From Sedimentibacter saalensis (lineage in GTDB: Bacteria; Bacillota; Clostridia; Tissierellales; Sedimentibacteraceae): a stretch of 64,000 bases of DNA. Position 1 is the stretch's first letter. The number at the start of each line of letters is the position of its first letter. Of this stretch, positions 26,660 through 35,166 are shown one piece after another. The notes under the pieces were generated by a model. It saw nothing but the letters and a program-made list of their open reading frames with translations, made no database searches and was not told the origin of the DNA. The translations under genes and the position numbers were made by a program. Location of the stretch: contig NZ_VLKH01000010.1 of NCBI RefSeq assembly GCF_007830175.1, forward strand, positions 92,436 through 156,435. The letters are read 5' to 3'.

Positions 26660-28078
26660 TTAAATTATCTTATCAGAAAGCATTTTAATCAATTCAGATT
26701 TGCTTTTTATATGTAACTTTGAATAAATGTTCTTTATATGAGTTTTTACAGTATTCTCACTGAGATATAATTCTTCTGCAATCATTTTATAAGTCCTGCC
26801 ATTTAACAACAAGCCGACAATTTCATTTTCTCTCTCTGTAAGTTCATTAAATATCTTATATTTTTCATAAGCATTAAAATCTTTTTCTCTTTCCTGAACT
26901 GATGTCAGATACGAATGATTTTTCAATAACCTTGAGAGTTGGTTATGAAGTATGGGCAAAATAATAAGTATAATAAATAATATAACAAGTGCCAACACAG
27001 ATGAATTTAATTTACTGTTATCTGTGTTGTAAATAGCACTGCCTATAATACCTCCAATGAGAACGCCAAAAACGTTAGCCGACAGCCCGATGCCAAGAAT
27101 TTTAGAAGGGTTTTCAGTATAATCAAGAATTTCTCCTATTATGCTCCACCAAAAAAGATCATAAACACCAAAAGCACCCAGCAGCAGGGTGTCAATCAAC
27201 AAATAGCTTAAAACTGATCGGTCGAAAATCATGAATGCTATAAAGGAAAACCCTATCATTGCAATGGCCACATATAGAATATAAGTTCTATTTGTCTTAT
27301 CAGTTAGATTTTTCATAATATATATGGCTGCAATGTAAGGCACTGCCCAATACCAGCTTGTCAGCATTGGAAAATGTTCAAAATCAGGATTTATGACCTG
27401 ATACATGAGACCTGAATTAACAGTCATAACAATAATAAAAAAACATAAAAGTACCAAAGGGTTTTTGATATTAATTTTACTGTAATTTTCAATACAACTT
27501 GCCTGTGTCTTACAATAATTATCAGAAAGTTTTAAAGCAAATATGAGAGCACCTGCCAGCATGACTATGGAAATTATTATTCCAGCAGTTACAGATATAT
27601 TAACGGCTATAAAGTTAATGATAATCATAAAAACATTAGAAAAAATCAATACATCAGCTGCAATCTTTATGCGTTCATTGGATTGGGACAATTGCTTAAA
27701 ATAAAATGCCCATGCTGATACAGAAGCTCCTGCTAAATAAGAGCATAAAATCAATGCAAGCTTCCATACAAATTCAGTTCTGAAAAGAAACACAAAAGTA
27801 CATGCTATACAAGCAGATATAGAGATAATAATAAGCCTTTTTGCTGATTTAATATTCTTCACATAAAATGAACAGCTTAATAATCCCATAAGGTGAGCCA
27901 CTATTGATTCAAAAATGACGCTATCTGCATCAATTTGATATTTTTCCAAAAAAACATACAAAACCTTTCCTTCAAAAGGAAATGCAAGCAGCCAAGAAAA
28001 AAACAAGGAAAATACAAGGACAGAAAAGTTCCGTTCATTTAAAATAAAAATATTTTTCTTGCTTTCATTTTTCATCAT
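26660..28078 (-). CDS. LuxR-type regulator with polytopic membrane sensor
   Basis: A 472-residue protein. Residues about 15-385 form some twelve hydrophobic segments in an MFS-transporter-like pattern. The last 65 residues are a LuxR/GerE HTH (LTERENEIVGLLLNGRTYKMIAEELYLSENTVKTHIKNIYSKL). So a transporter-like body is fused to a DNA-binding end, giving a one-component regulator that stays in the membrane. The upstream 295 bases before the next gene are AT-rich with one terminator. The next gene on the same strand is an NhaC carrier, a possible target. Confidence 0.85.
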   Translation of the reverse strand: MMKNESKKNIFILNERNFSVLVFSLFFSWLLAFPFEGKVLYVFLEKYQIDADSVIFESIVAHLMGLLSCSFYVKNIKSAKRLIIISISACIACTFVFLFRTEFVWKLALILCSYLAGASVSAWAFYFKQLSQSNERIKIAADVLIFSNVFMIIINFIAVNISVTAGIIISIVMLAGALIFALKLSDNYCKTQASCIENYSKINIKNPLVLLCFFIIVMTVNSGLMYQVINPDFEHFPMLTSWYWAVPYIAAIYIMKNLTDKTNRTYILYVAIAMIGFSFIAFMIFDRSVLSYLLIDTLLLGAFGVYDLFWWSIIGEILDYTENPSKILGIGLSANVFGVLIGGIIGSAIYNTDNSKLNSSVLALVILFIILIILPILHNQLSRLLKNHSYLTSVQEREKDFNAYEKYKIFNELTERENEIVGLLLNGRTYKMIAEELYLSENTVKTHIKNIYSKLHIKSKSELIKMLSDKII

Positions 28079-28242
28079 AATACACCCACAATAATAGTTG
28101 TTAATTAATATTTATTTTTTAAATTATACTTTAGAATCCTTCAAAAAACAATTAATAAATAAAATAGGAATATGAAATAAATCTGTTATAAATATGCTGT
28201 ATTTATAATTCCATCTATAAATTAAATAGCATTCAACTAAAA

Positions 28243-28275
28243 CAGGATAGAACGTTAAAAAATTCTATCCTGCTA
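28243..28275. terminator. intrinsic terminator downstream of NhaC-type gene
   Basis: CAGGATAGAA (28243-28252) pairs with TTCTATCCTG (28263-28272). It lies between the carrier gene ending at 28374 and the start of the membrane LuxR gene. The T tract is modest. Confidence 0.6.
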
Positions 28276-28373
28276 AATTCATGCTAATATTTGTAATTTA
28301 ATTTTAGAACATTATACTTAGATTCTATACTTTTTTTGCAAACTACCCTTATTACTATTTAATGATATTTTTC

Positions 28374-29834
28374 TTATGCCCTTTTTTTCAAACTAACATC
28401 TGGCTCAGACGGCAGTTTAAATAACGGAACAAATCTGTCCCATCCGGTCAATGTCAGCAGTAAAATTGAGACTACGGCTGTTATTGCCATAAAATTATAC
28501 CTTATTAAGTCAAATGAAACAAAGTTATACAGTGGATATACTGCGTTAGCTATTCCCACGTAGAATCCTATATATACGTGCCACGGAATCAGCTGAGAAC
28601 CAAAGACGCCTAATGCATCTGAAAAAGTTGCGTTTCTCAACTTCAATTTATACATGTCTTCAGGTTTTGCCTCTACATTTTCATCTGTCAAGTTCTTGAT
28701 TATAGGTCCAATAGTTACTATCTGTGCCATTTCATCTGCCAAGGCTGCATTTCCTACCAAAGACAAAATTCCATTGGCAAACATCAGCTGTCTTACACTT
28801 TTAGCTGTTTTTGCAATGAAATCAGATAATGGCTTGAATGCATGCATCTTTGACATAATGCCTCCAAATGCACCAACCCACATCATCATAACAATAACCC
28901 ATGATCCTGCATCTGCAAACCCAGTCATCATATTGTCCAGGAATTCATGAATAGAAGTAACTGTTCCTGCAAACAATCCGAATATCAGTGATGAAATGAG
29001 CCCTACTCCCAGACATGCCAAAGTTGGCACACCCTTTATAGCAGTAATCAATACCAGTATTAATGGAACTATCATAAACATTGGCACTCCATTTTTAACC
29101 TGGCTCAAAAGTTCAACTGCCGAAGGTCTTTCAATTGCCAGTGCATCATATACTTCCTTAGGAATTTGATTTATGGCATCTGCTGCATTGCCTACTTCAC
29201 CAGGCATGCCCATACTTACCACTAAAAAACATACAGCAGCAAGAACAAGACAGCAAAGTGACCATGGACCTTGACTTCTTACTCTGTCTACAACTTGTAC
29301 ACCTTGGATTCCTGAGCTTACAACAGTAGTGTCAGAGATTAATCCTATATTGTCTCCAAAACAAGCTCCTCCTGCTATGGCGCAAACTGTGATTACGGGA
29401 TTTCCTCCAACTATGTGGTTCAGCCATAAAAAAATCGGCGCACATGCTGCAAAAGTTCCCCAAGAAGTACCTGTTGCTACCGAAAGAATGGCTGCTATTA
29501 TAAAGGATGTAACTGCAACTGTCTTTGCAGATATTCCTAAACCTAATGCCAAGTTGATTATAGCAGCACCTACTCCTGTTGACATAAATGATTCTGCCAT
29601 AGCATAAGCCAGCATTAAAATGAAAAACACCAATTGCATTTCTTTTACATTGTTAACTGCGGAATCAACCAAATCACCAAATTTGACCTTTTCTGTAAGT
29701 GCAGCAATAATGGCTGCATAAACTACCGCAATCGGTGCAATTTGTAAAATGTCAAGTCCTAATGTACCCAAGTTGCTTGCTATCATAAGTCCAGCCATTA
29801 GAAACACTGGTGATAACTTTAAAAACGCTATCAT
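28374..29834 (-). CDS. NhaC-family Na+-coupled carrier (second copy type)
   Basis: A 486-residue polytopic protein of the NhaC / ion-transporter superfamily, with GGACFGDNIGLISDTTVVSS (the conserved GD..SDTT segment) and a second inverted-repeat half around residues 290-400. It is distinct in sequence from the carrier at 5326, so it is not a recent copy. A GGAAGG site precedes the ATG. It stands alone between terminators. Substrate unknown: Na+/H+ exchange or an organic acid/amino acid such as malate-lactate or tyrosine for related proteins. Confidence 0.8.
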   Translation of the reverse strand: MIAFLKLSPVFLMAGLMIASNLGTLGLDILQIAPIAVVYAAIIAALTEKVKFGDLVDSAVNNVKEMQLVFFILMLAYAMAESFMSTGVGAAIINLALGLGISAKTVAVTSFIIAAILSVATGTSWGTFAACAPIFLWLNHIVGGNPVITVCAIAGGACFGDNIGLISDTTVVSSGIQGVQVVDRVRSQGPWSLCCLVLAAVCFLVVSMGMPGEVGNAADAINQIPKEVYDALAIERPSAVELLSQVKNGVPMFMIVPLILVLITAIKGVPTLACLGVGLISSLIFGLFAGTVTSIHEFLDNMMTGFADAGSWVIVMMMWVGAFGGIMSKMHAFKPLSDFIAKTAKSVRQLMFANGILSLVGNAALADEMAQIVTIGPIIKNLTDENVEAKPEDMYKLKLRNATFSDALGVFGSQLIPWHVYIGFYVGIANAVYPLYNFVSFDLIRYNFMAITAVVSILLLTLTGWDRFVPLFKLPSEPDVSLKKRA

Positions 29835-30017
29835 AAAAATACCTTCCTCTTAAGTTTTGTTTAAAGTATAATGTCGTGTTAATAAATTAACAATGTAATT
29901 ATAACATGTATAATCGTTTAATGCAAGCAATAAGGTTATTTTTTATATAAATTGTGTAACTAAAATGTAACCAAACTTGATTAAATGTATATAAATCAAA
30001 GCATAATAACAATTTGT

Positions 30018-30047
30018 ATAAAAAAAACTGCATTTATTTGCAGATTT
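30018..30047 (-). terminator. intrinsic terminator of GGDEF gene
   Basis: CTGCA-N6-TGCAG (30028-30043) followed on the minus strand by a run of eight T. Confidence 0.6.
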
Positions 30048-30083
30048 TTCATATGTATTAATAAAATAATGCGCTGAAAACAA

Positions 30084-31211
30084 TTATCTTACTTCCTCTA
30101 AAACTTCCATCTCATAAACTACTATATTTTTTCCTCTCCTTTTAGCTTCGTAAAGAAGTTTGTCCCCTCTCTTTATAAAAGATTCCGAGCTTTCATTTTC
30201 TCTCAAAGTTGCTATTCCGAAGCTGCAAGTAATATTTTCTGATTCGCTCACCGTGATTTTTTCTATTGCAATCCTCATGCGTTCTGCCATTTCAGCAGCC
30301 TGATCGTTGCCCGTATTTGGAAGAAGAATTACAAACTCCTCCCCTCCCCACCTTGCAAAAATATCTGTGCTTCTGATTTTATTTTGAATTGATAAAACAA
30401 TGTCCTGTATAACTTTGTCGCCAGTCATATGACCATAGTTGTCATTGACTCTTTTAAAATTATCAATGTCAAAAAACACCAGAGAAATATCACTTTCATA
30501 TCTACTGCAGTAATCTGTCCACTTTTTTAATTCTTCGTTAAACTTAGCTCTGTTAAAGATTCCTGTAAGAGAATCTGTAATGGACAGCCTTAATAGTTCC
30601 AGACTATCTGCATACTGCTTTCTTTTATAATAATTGTTCAAATAGAACCCTATATTGCAATATGTTACAATCATTATGACATATAAAATTGTTTTTATAA
30701 GGACTGACGTATCAATGCCGTAAATATGATTTGCAGGAAACACGAAAAAAGCAATGTTTAGAAACAAAGAAATAAATTGAGCATTTATAAGCTTGTTTGG
30801 AGTGATGAAGATGGCTGCATTCATTGCAACAACACTCAATATGGAAAGAAACGTGAGTGTTTCATATTGGTTAATTATCATTAAAAAAGCCAGTACAGCT
30901 ACAAATTCATAAGCGGTTATAAGATAAATCATAATATCACAATTGTTAATAAACTTCATTCCCATATAGATCAACACAGAACTGGCAAGAAAAATCAGTC
31001 TAACCGTGAGAATAAACTGAAAAGACTGCGTGTTCATGATTGAAAAATAATCTGAAACAACAAACACGAAATACACAAGTCCATATATAATAATTATTGG
31101 ACCTATGACTTTGGCATTTCTTTTTAGTTCATAATTTAAAAATTCCTTCTCAATATTTCTGTCCTTAAATTCACATAAAAAAGATATATCGTAATTATTT
31201 TTATCCCCCAA
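30084..31211 (-). CDS. membrane GGDEF diguanylate cyclase
   Basis: A diguanylate cyclase of about 375 residues: six hydrophobic segments (about 35-190) followed by a GGDEF domain (about 215-370) with GGEEF intact and RSTD as the inhibitory site five residues ahead. The start is probably TTG at 31211, because GGAGGAG lies 4-6 bases upstream; an ATG at 31226 has no ribosome site. It lies on its own between two terminators. Confidence 0.83.
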   Translation of the reverse strand: MGDKNNYDISFLCEFKDRNIEKEFLNYELKRNAKVIGPIIIIYGLVYFVFVVSDYFSIMNTQSFQFILTVRLIFLASSVLIYMGMKFINNCDIMIYLITAYEFVAVLAFLMIINQYETLTFLSILSVVAMNAAIFITPNKLINAQFISLFLNIAFFVFPANHIYGIDTSVLIKTILYVIMIVTYCNIGFYLNNYYKRKQYADSLELLRLSITDSLTGIFNRAKFNEELKKWTDYCSRYESDISLVFFDIDNFKRVNDNYGHMTGDKVIQDIVLSIQNKIRSTDIFARWGGEEFVILLPNTGNDQAAEMAERMRIAIEKITVSESENITCSFGIATLRENESSESFIKRGDKLLYEAKRRGKNIVVYEMEVLEEVR

Positions 31212-31314
31212 TTTGCTCCTCCGCATTTAGCATCATGTTAATATATATTATACGATAAATCCATAATTTTACAACAATACTTTGTAAAATTAGCTTTTTC
31301 TATCAAATAAAATA

Positions 31315-31355
31315 TAAAGCCTTCTACGACTTTCAATAGTCATATGAAGGCTTAT
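31315..31355. terminator. intrinsic terminator of lipoate ligase unit
   Basis: AAGCCTTC (31317-31324) pairs with GAAGGCTT (31346-31353), with an inner GACT/AGTC helix. A and T tracts flank both sides. It ends the unit that stops at 31370. Confidence 0.7.
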
Positions 31356-31369
31356 TTAGGTTGTTAAGT

Positions 31370-32353
31370 TTATATGTGTATTTTATCGCTAATGAAGCTA
31401 CAGAGTCCTTGTTTGATTTTTCCACCTCTGATGTATTTTTCAATAACACAAAGTATGTCACTTCTTTTAAATTGCACATTAACAAGTGATTTTTCTAAGA
31501 CTCTAAAGTCTTCAAGCTCAATGGAATCTGTAAATATTCTGCAATTTGCTATTTTTCCATCTGAAAGCTCTAAATTAATTTCAAAAATTCCCCAATCAAA
31601 CTTATTCTCTAATACTAATGAAAAGTCAGGACTTTCTGAATAGTTCCACTCCCACGATTTATACTTTTCTACATACTTTGCTACATCTATTTCATTCTCA
31701 TTCAGAGTGATTGTTATAGCCTCTGTATTGTAAAACTCATTGAAACTTGTTATGAGAGCAGCTTTTAAACTTTCAATAGTCATTTGCGGACATATTTCTT
31801 TTAAGTTAACAACTCTTGATAATACAGATTCAATTCCTTTTGATTTTAGTTTTAAAGGAGACACAGTTAAATATCTTGACAACTTATCTAAATTAACATC
31901 TACAAGCAGGGTTCCATGATGACAGCTTTTGCCTTTGTCACTGAGAAATGCATTACCCGAGAACTTACGTTCATCTACAAGCAAATCGTTCCTGCCATTA
32001 AAAAAGCTTTTAATTCCAAATTTATCAATAGCAGCTATAATCACTTTTAAATTATTTTCTACATCATAATTACTATCAGATGCTATGAACGTGAAATTAA
32101 GATTTCCAAGATCATGGTACACTGCACCACCGCCCGACAATCTTCTTATGAGGCAGACATCATCTTCTTTAAGCTTCTTAACGTCACACTCCTTGTAAGG
32201 ATTCTGATTTCTTCCAATTACAATGGTATTTTCATTTTGCCACAGAAACAAAATTACTTCATCAGGCTCACTGCAATCCATCAGCCATTCTTCTATTGAT
32301 AAATTGAATTTAGGGTCAAAGGATTCTGAGAGATATACTTTAAATTTATGCAA
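31370..32353 (-). CDS. lplA: lipoate-protein ligase A
   Basis: About 327 residues. Lipoate ligase signatures: IGRNQNPYKECD, RRLSGGGAVYHDLGNLNFTF (the RRxSGGGxVxHD motif, about 70-90) and a lysine in the middle of KFSGNAFL for adenylate formation. It attaches lipoate to lipoyl domains, here most simply to the one on the dehydrogenase encoded just upstream. The start is uncertain: TTG at 32353 has GAGG 8 bases upstream, while an ATG at 32371 has none. Either way it overlaps the dehydrogenase gene, implying coupling. Confidence 0.85.
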   Translation of the reverse strand: MHKFKVYLSESFDPKFNLSIEEWLMDCSEPDEVILFLWQNENTIVIGRNQNPYKECDVKKLKEDDVCLIRRLSGGGAVYHDLGNLNFTFIASDSNYDVENNLKVIIAAIDKFGIKSFFNGRNDLLVDERKFSGNAFLSDKGKSCHHGTLLVDVNLDKLSRYLTVSPLKLKSKGIESVLSRVVNLKEICPQMTIESLKAALITSFNEFYNTEAITITLNENEIDVAKYVEKYKSWEWNYSESPDFSLVLENKFDWGIFEINLELSDGKIANCRIFTDSIELEDFRVLEKSLVNVQFKRSDILCVIEKYIRGGKIKQGLCSFISDKIHI

Positions 32354-34052
32354 AATGTATTCCTCGGCCATCAATATTCAGCAATGCCTCGTGAATGGAC
32401 TCAGCTGTAGTTGGATGAGCGTATATAACGTGTGCAGCCTTATCAATAGTCAAACCTGAGACTATTATGTTGCTGATTGTACTAAGCATGTCAGTAGCAT
32501 GGACACCAACTATTGTTCCGCCTATGATTTTTCTTGTTTCCTTGTCAGCAATAAGTTTTACAAAGCCTTCTGTTTCCCCCATTGCTTGTGCCTTACCATT
32601 TGCCATTAATGGGAATTTGCCTGTCATGTAATCAATGTTTTGAGAATCTGCATCTTTTTCATTTAATCCAACATGTGCAACTTCCGGCATTGTAAATATT
32701 GCACTTGGTATTAAATCATAGCACATTTCATTTTCAATTCCGTTTATATTATCTGCGGCTACAATTCCTTGATGGGAAGCTATATGAGCTAGCTGTATCT
32801 TATTTGTTATATCACCGATTGCATATACATTTTGGTTGCTTGTTCTCATATGGGAATCAACCATTATGCCGTTGCGTCTTTCATTAAGTTCTACCCCAAG
32901 CTTTGTTAAGTCTAAGGATTCAAGATTTGCCTTTCTTCCAACTGCCATGGCTACTTTTTCACTGATAAGATATTTTGATTCGTTATTTTCATTGATTTCA
33001 ACAATTTTTGTTCCATCTAATGCAGATTTAATAGCTGATGCCTTAGCACTCTCATAGATATTGATTCCTTTTTCAATGGCAGATGTTTTAATTACTTCTG
33101 CTACATCCCCATCCATATTATTTAATATCTGAGGGAAGAATTCCACTACATTTACCTTAGTGCCTAAAGCGTTATAAATAAAGGCAAACTCCATACCTAT
33201 AACTCCCCCACCAATGATTGTAAGTGATGAAGGCACTTCTGTCATCTCCAACAAATCCTGGCTTGTAAGAATGTCTTCACTGTCCGCACCTTCAATTGGA
33301 AGAATAGCTGTCTTTGATCCTGTAGCTATGATTAAGTTTTGGAATTTAATTGTAGCATCGATGGATTTGTTTTTCACGGTGAGAGTTTCTGAATCTTTCA
33401 CCTCAGCTTTGCCATTTAAATATTCTATCTCATGAACATTCATCAGGTGCTCAATGCCTGAAACCAATGTATTGACTACTTCATTTTTTCTGTTCATTAT
33501 CTTTTCAAGAGAAAACTTTACTTCTCCTACTTCTATTCCGAAACTTTCAGAACGTCTTATTTTTTCTAAAGCATCCATACTGCTTACCAGTGCTTTTGTA
33601 GGAATACATCCATGGTTTAGACAAGTCCCGCCAAGTCTGTTTTCTTCAATTATGATTACTTTTTTTCCACCCTGGGCTGCCCTTATGGCTGCAACATAAC
33701 CTCCAGGGCCTCCACCGACAATTGCTACATCCACTTCATAGCTTTTTTGTACAGGCTTTGCAAGACCAAATGAATAGGCAGGCTTTGATTTCACTGTATC
33801 TGTTTCTTTAAATAATTCTCCTTCAACAGTTCCAACAACCTGACCCTTTTTTACTATATCACCTTCGGTAATTGATAATTTTTCTAATACACCCTTGTAT
33901 TGTGATGTATATTTAATTGTTCCTTTACCGGACTCTATTGAAAATATTGTGTCACCTGCATTTAAAGCATCTCCGGCTTTTTTATTTATTTTTCCGATTT
34001 TTCCGGACGTGTCATGTCCGGAAAGTTTTTCTATTATTAAATCATATTTCAT
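32346..34052 (-). CDS. lpdA: dihydrolipoamide dehydrogenase with N-terminal lipoyl domain
   Basis: A 568-residue fusion. Residues 1-78 are a lipoyl domain with the acceptor lysine in ESGKGT (about K44). The rest is an FAD/NAD disulfide reductase with GGGPGGYVAA (about 112-121), the redox pair in GGTCLNHGCIPTK (about 142-154) and the catalytic HPTTAES near the C-terminus. It reoxidises or reduces its own lipoyl arm with NAD(H). No E1/E2 or glycine-cleavage gene is adjacent; instead the neighbours are an AhpD-like protein, a lipoate ligase and a MarR. GGAGG is 9 bases before the ATG. Confidence 0.9.
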   Translation of the reverse strand: MKYDLIIEKLSGHDTSGKIGKINKKAGDALNAGDTIFSIESGKGTIKYTSQYKGVLEKLSITEGDIVKKGQVVGTVEGELFKETDTVKSKPAYSFGLAKPVQKSYEVDVAIVGGGPGGYVAAIRAAQGGKKVIIIEENRLGGTCLNHGCIPTKALVSSMDALEKIRRSESFGIEVGEVKFSLEKIMNRKNEVVNTLVSGIEHLMNVHEIEYLNGKAEVKDSETLTVKNKSIDATIKFQNLIIATGSKTAILPIEGADSEDILTSQDLLEMTEVPSSLTIIGGGVIGMEFAFIYNALGTKVNVVEFFPQILNNMDGDVAEVIKTSAIEKGINIYESAKASAIKSALDGTKIVEINENNESKYLISEKVAMAVGRKANLESLDLTKLGVELNERRNGIMVDSHMRTSNQNVYAIGDITNKIQLAHIASHQGIVAADNINGIENEMCYDLIPSAIFTMPEVAHVGLNEKDADSQNIDYMTGKFPLMANGKAQAMGETEGFVKLIADKETRKIIGGTIVGVHATDMLSTISNIIVSGLTIDKAAHVIYAHPTTAESIHEALLNIDGRGIHFA

Positions 34053-34099
34053 TTCTTAAGGCCTCCAATATAATTTCAAATAAAAAGGGATTTCCCTTT

Positions 34100-34453
34100 T
34101 TATTTGAAATCGCCTTCAAATTCTACAATACATTCATTAAGCAGTGTTACTGCATACGCCATAGATGGTCCGCCGCCAAAAGCCACTGAAATCATAGCAG
34201 CTTCTAATATTTCTTCTTTTGTTGCACCTGCTTCAAAAGCCTTGTATGAGTGGTAAACAATACAATATTCACATCTGGTGAAACAGCCTATTGCCACGCT
34301 CATCAATTCTTTTGTCTTAAGGTCAAGGGCCTTCGGTTCATAAGAAGCGCCTAACAATCCCATAAAGGCACCTACATTTTCAGGATTTGTTGTTGCAAGA
34401 TTTTCAAGTCCACCCACGAATGAATTAAGTAATTCTCTAACATTATAAGCCAT
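34100..34453 (-). CDS. AhpD-like / carboxymuconolactone decarboxylase family protein
   Basis: A 117-residue all-helical protein of the AhpD/CMD group. The catalytic CEYC with a histidine three residues on (CEYCIVYH) is complete, as in alkylhydroperoxidases that use lipoyl-linked thiols. The start at 34453 has an AAGGAG site; the frame extends 16 codons further without one. It precedes a lipoyl-bearing dihydrolipoamide dehydrogenase by 47 bases, which fits the AhpD-lipoyl electron route known in mycobacteria. Role inferred: peroxide or thiol defence. Confidence 0.82.
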   Translation of the reverse strand: MAYNVRELLNSFVGGLENLATTNPENVGAFMGLLGASYEPKALDLKTKELMSVAIGCFTRCEYCIVYHSYKAFEAGATKEEILEAAMISVAFGGGPSMAYAVTLLNECIVEFEGDFK

Positions 34454-34489
34454 TTTCTTTCTCCTTGATTTTATTTGTCTATGCAATGT

Positions 34490-34523
34490 TAAGCATAGCA
34501 ATTATTAATGCTAAGTATAGCAA
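34490..34523. promoter_or_regulatory. tandem repeats, candidate MarR operator
   Basis: TAAGCATAGCAA (34490-34501) and TAAGTATAGCAA (34512-34523) are near-identical direct copies 22 bases apart, two helical turns. They lie in the leader/promoter region of the AhpD-lpdA-lplA unit, just downstream of the MarR gene. They may bind that MarR; no test is possible from sequence alone. Confidence 0.4.
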
Positions 34524-34566
34524 ACATTTTGTTAAATTGCAAACAATTTTTTTAAAATTTTAAAAA

Positions 34567-34606
34567 AAACTGCTTACCATCATTTAATTGTGCTGGTAAG
34601 CAGTTT
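34567..34606 (-). terminator. intrinsic terminator of the marR gene
   Basis: AAACTGCTTACCA (34567-34579) pairs with TGGTAAGCAGTTT (34594-34606); on the minus strand a T-rich tract follows. It ends the MarR unit and separates it from the AhpD operon. Confidence 0.8.
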
Positions 34607-34611
34607 AATAA

Positions 34612-35040
34612 TTATTTTTTAGTATTTAAAATCATTTTTTGCAAAACTTTTTCATAAATTATAAGTTCATTTTCATCAATTCCTGATACCAAATCTTCAT
34701 TGAATTTAATACCTATGGGCATTAAATCAGAAATAAGTTTGTCACCCGCCTCAGAAAGTTGTATGTAAACAACCCTTCTATCGCTGTTATCTCTTTCTCT
34801 TTCAATAAAACCATCTCTCTCTAAGCGGTCGATAAGCCTGCCTGCACTAGAATCTTTCACATTCATAAGATTGGAAAGCTCTCTTTGAGAAATTCGCTTG
34901 TTTGTTTTCACATAATATAGTGCAATCCACTGAATACGTGTTATACCTGAATTCTGCAGCCTGCGGCCGAAGGCTTCCGAGATCTGCTTTATTGCATTTT
35001 CAGTAATATGACCCACACATTTATTTAAATTAAAAAACAT
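34612..35040 (-). CDS. MarR-family transcriptional regulator
   Basis: A 142-residue winged-helix protein. HTH around residues 48-70 (ISQRELSNLMNVKDSSAGRLIDRL) and wing DNSDRRVVYIQLSEAG (about 82-97) are characteristic. GGAGG is 4 bases before the ATG. It probably represses the downstream AhpD-lpdA-lplA unit or itself; a cysteine at residue 8 could sense oxidation but is not a conserved position I can vouch for. Confidence 0.85.
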   Translation of the reverse strand: MFFNLNKCVGHITENAIKQISEAFGRRLQNSGITRIQWIALYYVKTNKRISQRELSNLMNVKDSSAGRLIDRLERDGFIERERDNSDRRVVYIQLSEAGDKLISDLMPIGIKFNEDLVSGIDENELIIYEKVLQKMILNTKK

Positions 35041-35166
35041 ATTGCCTCCTAAATAACCCTAAGTTATATTAATAAACTATAGACTCTGCACTTTTCTGGA
35101 CAGTATGCAAGTCATTATGCAAATCATTGTATCATTAAAATGAACAAAGTGCAATATTAAGTAAAA

